From the NCBI GenBank assembly GCA_002435545.1, contig DJNB01000238.1, forward strand, positions 29,881-37,646: a stretch of 7,766 nt of DNA, read 5' to 3'. Source of the DNA: Lachnoclostridium sp. UBA6475. GTDB taxonomy: Bacteria > Bacillota > Clostridia > Lachnospirales > Lachnospiraceae. The position numbers and the translations under genes were made by a program. The notes beneath the pieces are model-generated. The model had not been told where the DNA came from, made no database searches, and was given only the letters and a program-made list of their open reading frames with translations. This document shows, in pieces, positions 5,891 through 7,766 of this stretch (its first letter is position 1; each line of letters starts with the position of its first letter).

Positions 5891-6652
5891 ATGGATTACG
5901 GATTAATTGGAGAAAAACTCGGACACAGCTTATCAAAACCGATTCACGAAAGTCTTGCTGACTACACTTATGACATTCACCCTCTGACTCGTGAGGAATT
6001 CAAGGTATTTATGGAGGAAAAACCATTTCGTGCGATCAATGTCACGATCCCTTACAAAAAGGATGTGATCCCTTATCTTGATTCAATGGATGACAACGCC
6101 AAAGCCATCGGCGCAGTCAATACAATCGTAAATAACGACGGAAAACTCCGCGGTTACAATACCGACTTTTCCGGTTTTGAGTACATGGTACTCCGTCACG
6201 GCATCACCTTGACGGACAAAAAAGTAATTGTTCTTGGAAACGGCGGTGCCGCTCAGGCAATCAAAGCCGTTGTCCGCAAACACAATGCAAAAAGCATGAT
6301 CGTCGTAGATGTCATCGATGATGGAGAAGCAATTTCCTACAATGAATGTTTCGCCCACCACACCGACGCCGAAGTGATCATCAACACCAGTCCGGTCGGT
6401 ATGTTCCCGAAAGTGGACGCTTCTCCGGTTGACCTTACGAAGTTCCCAAAATGCGAAGCTGTGCTGGACGTTGTCTACAATCCGCTCACCACTAAATTTG
6501 TCGCTCAGGCAAAAGAACTTGGCATGATTGGCGTCAACGGTCTGGAAATGCTTGTCGCTCAGGCAAAATATGCAGTTGAAATCTTCTTAGGAACGGAAAT
6601 TGATGACGCCCGGATCCAGGAAATTTATGAAGATGTAAAAGAGTTGATATAG
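5891..6652 (+). CDS. aroE: Shikimate dehydrogenase (short form)
   Basis: A 253-residue enzyme of the shikimate dehydrogenase family, which reduces 3-dehydroshikimate to shikimate in chorismate and aromatic amino acid synthesis. Substrate site: GHSLSKPIH (11-19; Ser13 and Ser15), NVTIPYK with catalytic Lys56, GAVNTI with Asn77, GYNTD with Asp92 as the catalytic partner, and Gln224 in MLVAQAKYA. The nucleotide fold shows VIVLGNGGAAQA (112-123) and NTSPVGMFP (165-173). The usual NRT/SR motif after the second strand, which holds the 2'-phosphate of NADP, is absent; the sequence there is IVVDVIDDGE (137-146). The protein is shorter than typical members (about 270-290). I chose the ATG at 5891 because it begins the family's YGLIG strand and has AAAGGA upstream; a longer in-frame start at 5819 would add residues encoded by the leader duplication. 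It is monocistronic with its own terminator and divergent from spoIIIAA. Confidence 0.92.
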   Translation: MDYGLIGEKLGHSLSKPIHESLADYTYDIHPLTREEFKVFMEEKPFRAINVTIPYKKDVIPYLDSMDDNAKAIGAVNTIVNNDGKLRGYNTDFSGFEYMVLRHGITLTDKKVIVLGNGGAAQAIKAVVRKHNAKSMIVVDVIDDGEAISYNECFAHHTDAEVIINTSPVGMFPKVDASPVDLTKFPKCEAVLDVVYNPLTTKFVAQAKELGMIGVNGLEMLVAQAKYAVEIFLGTEIDDARIQEIYEDVKELI

Positions 6653-6690
6653 GAAATTTTTGGAAATTAAGAAAATGAGAAAGTGGGAAA

Positions 6691-6726
6691 CCCAGCCTAT
6701 GCGGAGCATAGGCTGGGGGACTTTTT
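6691..6726 (+). terminator. Rho-independent terminator of aroE
   Basis: A perfect 12-bp stem (CCCAGCCTATGC at 6691-6702, complementary to 6706-6717) closes a GGA loop and is followed by GGACTTTTT. The outer AAAGT (6680-6684) can also pair with ACTTT (6720-6724). It starts 38 bases after the aroE stop and is a strong intrinsic terminator on the plus strand. Confidence 0.9.
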
Positions 6727-6785
6727 AAGTTTAGAAAACTGCTAGGGGATAAATAATTCTGTGAAGAACACTCTAATAATTACAA
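6727..6785. other. Spacer between aroE terminator and IS remnant, nothing recognised
   Basis: A/T-rich stretch with no plausible reading frame, ribosome binding site or hairpin. It probably includes the chromosomal flank of the IS element. No target duplication can be tested because the other end of the IS is missing. Confidence 0.5.
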
Positions 6786-6813
6786 GACGGTGTGAAATTT
6801 TTTCTGTAAATTC
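6786..6813. repeat. Possible terminal inverted repeat (right end) of the IS256-family remnant
   Basis: The stretch starting GACGGTGTGAAATTT and ending CTGTAAATTC lies about 145 bases beyond the transposase stop codon. It has the look of IS256-family ends (GTGT near the tip, then GTAAATTC), as recalled from the family. The partner repeat is not in the window, so the exact tip is unproved. Confidence 0.35.
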
Positions 6814-6836
6814 AGATCTTCTATGATAATTGATGT

Positions 6837-6865
6837 GGCTTAACGCAGATTTCTGCGGTTAAGCC
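6837..6865. terminator. Hairpin between IS end and transposase stop
   Basis: GGCTTAACGCAGA (6837-6849) pairs with TCTGCGGTTAAGCC (6852-6865), giving a 13-bp stem with one bulged G and a TT loop. On the plus strand it is followed by ATTGTTTATTTTATA, so it can act as a terminator for transcripts entering the IS from aroE. On the minus strand there is no T run. Such hairpins near the transposase 3' end may insulate the element. Confidence 0.5.
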
Positions 6866-6958
6866 ATTGTTTATTTTATAGCAAAAATAAGCTGGTATGT
6901 CAAGAGCACCCAGAGAATTCTGGGCGTATATTTACTCTTGGTATTCCCTCTTTTACTG

Positions 6959-7201
6959 CTATATCTGCATTCTATCAGGGTACATGATTTCCAGTTCACC
7001 ACGTACTTTTCTCCAGTTTCGGATTGGCATAGTCCATTTTTTGGCTATTTCAAAAGTTCCTAAATATAGCGCTTTCATCAGTGCTTGTGAGCTTGGAAAT
7101 ACGCTTCTTTGCTTATTCAGCCTACGATAGCATGAATTCAGCGATTCAATGGCATTTGTGGTATAAAATGCAGTACGGACCTCTTTGGAAAATTTGAATT
7201 C
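6959..7201 (-). pseudogene. IS256-family (mutator) transposase, C-terminal remnant
   Basis: The minus strand encodes 80 codons ending in TAG at 6961-6959. The sequence EVRTAFYTTNAIESLN, then SCYRRLNKQRSVFPSS, KALYLGTFEIAKKWTMPI and RNWRKVRGELEIMYPDRMQI is the conserved C-terminal end of IS256-family DDE transposases. The Glu in TNAIES is probably the last residue of the catalytic triad, by family knowledge. Only about the last fifth of a roughly 400-residue protein remains. Family similarity ends at about FKFSK (7198), and the next upstream codons are Glu and a TGA stop (7204-7202). No start codon, promoter or ribosome binding site precedes the fragment, so it cannot make an active transposase. 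The remaining frame is undamaged, which points to a single deletion or insertion rather than slow decay. Confidence 0.9.
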
Positions 7202-7237
7202 TCACTTGAGGTATTTTTAGGGATTTAATAACTGTTA

Positions 7238-7324
7238 TATCGTGTTATAAAAATCTCGTCAAACCCTTGAAAATACTAAAGTTTTCGTGGGTGTCCTCTC
7301 CGTCACATCTTGTATCGTGTTATA
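7238..7324. repeat. 12-bp direct repeats TATCGTGTTATA
   Basis: TATCGTGTTATA occurs exactly at 7238-7249 and 7313-7324, start to start 75 bases apart. The longer related unit GTTATATCGT is at 7234-7243 and 7319-7328, so each site is made of overlapping copies of a 10-base unit. They flank the inverted repeat at 7263-7292. Confidence 0.85.
7263..7292. repeat. Inverted repeat with 11-bp arms and 8-bp spacer
   Basis: ACCCTTGAAAA (7263-7273), spacer TACTAAAG (7274-7281), then TTTTCGTGGGT (7282-7292). The reverse complement of the right arm is ACCCACGAAAA, identical to the left arm at 9 of 11 positions. This geometry (arms of about 11 bases around a 6-8 base spacer) is that of a tyrosine recombinase core site. 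A plain hairpin is the alternative. Confidence 0.6.
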
Positions 7325-7351
7325 TCGTTCTACCCTTGTTTACGAACCCTC

Positions 7352-7372
7352 ATAAGGGAAAAATAAGGGAAA
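7352..7372. repeat. 10-bp direct repeat ATAAGGGAAA, 11-base period
   Basis: ATAAGGGAAA is present at 7352-7361 and 7363-7372, one helical turn apart. The first copy's AGGG also pairs with the preceding CCCT (7347-7350), forming a small palindrome. It could be a binding site for a protein on one DNA face. Confidence 0.6.
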
Positions 7373-7434
7373 GAAAATCTGGTAATAACTTATAACAAAT
7401 TATGAAAATGGCAGTTGGAACTGGATGGAATGCT

Positions 7435-7440
7435 TATAAT
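7435..7440 (+). promoter_or_regulatory. Candidate -10 box of the small gene at 7466
   Basis: An exact TATAAT lies 25 bases before the ATG, which would give a short leader holding the AAAGGA ribosome binding site. The -35 region is weak: CAGTTG stands at 17 bases, while a better TTGGAA (7415-7420) is only 14 bases away. Confidence 0.4.
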
Positions 7441-7465
7441 ACATTTCTATGAAAGGACTGATAAG

Positions 7466-7705
7466 ATGAGATTGATATATGCAGACTATAACCCTCAAAC
7501 GAACAGTATTGATGTAACCACATTTGAAAATTACATATTACGGATTGATTGTAATAAGGCAGAGGCTGGATTAAGAACAACTCCTTGCTCACAAAATTCG
7601 CTGAATGCATTGGCAATAGATGAGCCACTTGAGTATGCTCGACTTGCTTTAGACGGTGAAATGCAAGCGTGGGTGGATGCGATTGATAGTTTGGAAGTAT
7701 GGTAA
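7466..7705 (+). CDS. Small hypothetical protein, possibly DUF6061 family
   Basis: A 79-residue acidic, soluble protein without membrane segment or signal peptide. It begins MRLIYADYNPQTNSIDVTTF, a beta-hairpin-like start, and ends with a helical part: NSLNALAIDEPLEYARLALDGEMQAWVDAIDSLEVW. The S.L..L...DPL.YA.L.L.G pattern resembles small DUF6061 proteins of Clostridia, which often lie near mobile elements. This assignment is from memory and uncertain, and no function is known. I chose the ATG at 7466 because AAAGGA lies 8 bases upstream and TATAAT 25 bases upstream; an in-frame TTG at 7415 would overlap the promoter region. It stands alone beside a broken IS element and a repeat-rich stretch, so it is likely accessory. 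Its A/T-richer composition than the spoIIIA genes supports that. Confidence 0.7.
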   Translation: MRLIYADYNPQTNSIDVTTFENYILRIDCNKAEAGLRTTPCSQNSLNALAIDEPLEYARLALDGEMQAWVDAIDSLEVW

Positions 7706-7766
7706 TTTTGATAAATATTGGTAGAATATCTATATTTGGTGTGATAAAATTCTTAAGTGAAGTATC
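7706..7766. other. A/T-rich right edge, nothing recognised
   Basis: Sixty-one bases after the small gene with no complete reading frame. There is no T-tailed hairpin, so the small gene's transcript may continue beyond the window. Confidence 0.5.

Larger units (their letters stand above)
6786..7201 (-). mobile_element. Truncated IS256-family insertion sequence
   Basis: Comprises the transposase C-terminal remnant, its 3' untranslated part with two hairpins (one at 6909-6924, CCCAGA/TCTGGG; a larger one at 6837-6865), and a probable terminal repeat near 6786. The left end and about four fifths of the gene are absent. The abrupt loss of homology near 7200 marks a junction with unrelated sequence. 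The outer boundary is estimated. Confidence 0.65.
7202..7465. other. Non-coding repeat-rich stretch, possible recombination site
   Basis: No frame here has a credible start and ribosome binding site. One plus-strand frame is open from 7210 to about 7392 but has no ATG and no family resemblance. The stretch contains an inverted repeat at 7263-7292, 12-bp direct repeats on either side of it, a 10-bp tandem-like repeat at 7352-7372, and several ACCCTT/AAGGG hexamers. It lies directly against the broken IS256 transposase. Confidence 0.55.

Noticed and set aside
6897..7130. Plus-strand open frame of 77 codons
   Set aside because: It is the antisense of the IS256 transposase C-terminus, which is clearly recognisable on the minus strand.
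7263..7292. Reading the inverted repeat as a chromosomal dif site
   Set aside because: It does not resemble the Firmicutes dif consensus arms, and the spacer is 8 bases rather than the typical 6.
7210..7392. Plus-strand frame open for about 60 codons without a start
   Set aside because: There is no ATG, GTG or TTG with a ribosome binding site at its beginning, and the DNA is dominated by repeats. It is more likely non-coding.
7201..7400. CRISPR array
   Set aside because: The direct repeats are only 10-12 bases, occur twice each and have irregular spacing, so this is not a CRISPR.

Overview
The window looks like chromosome of an endospore-forming member of the Clostridia, most likely a Lachnospiraceae-like Firmicute. 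The evidence is a complete eight-gene spoIIIA sporulation operon, strong AGGAGG-type ribosome binding sites, GTG starts, moderate base composition, and the local order spoIIIA - Asp23/Gls24 protein - nusB - xseA. The taxonomic call is inference from gene content, not from a database comparison.

Reading right to left on the minus strand from about 5743 to 1070 are spoIIIAA, AB, AC, AD, AE, AF, AG and AH. The genes are packed with overlaps or gaps of at most 13 bases. Together they encode the mother-cell half of the SpoIIIA-SpoIIQ channel: a secretion-type ATPase (AA), a GspF-like protein (AB), polytopic membrane proteins (AC, AD, AE), and membrane-anchored proteins that form or support rings (AF, AG, AH). 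A plausible sigma-E promoter lies upstream of spoIIIAA. Downstream on the same strand come an Asp23/Gls24 (YqhY-like) protein, nusB, and the first 48 codons of xseA, which runs off the left edge. No terminator is visible between spoIIIAH and the Asp23 gene, but a TATAAT box is present there.

Divergent from spoIIIAA, on the plus strand, is a short shikimate dehydrogenase gene (aroE, 5891-6652). It has its own candidate promoter, an exact 15-bp tandem duplication in its leader, and a strong hairpin terminator.

The right end, from about 6730, is accessory. It holds the C-terminal 80 codons and probable terminal end of an IS256-family (mutator) transposase on the minus strand, cut off abruptly near 7200. 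Next is a 264-bp non-coding stretch with an inverted repeat of 11-bp arms around an 8-bp spacer, flanked by 12-bp direct repeats. A small plus-strand gene follows (7466-7705, 79 aa, possibly DUF6061) with a TATAAT box and a good ribosome binding site.

Most of the window is well-understood biology. The points most worth checking are a SpoIIIAF that is only 105 aa and lacks room for the ring-building domain, an AroE whose NADP-phosphate-binding motif is replaced by an Asp-containing sequence, and the recombination-site-like structure beside the broken IS element.
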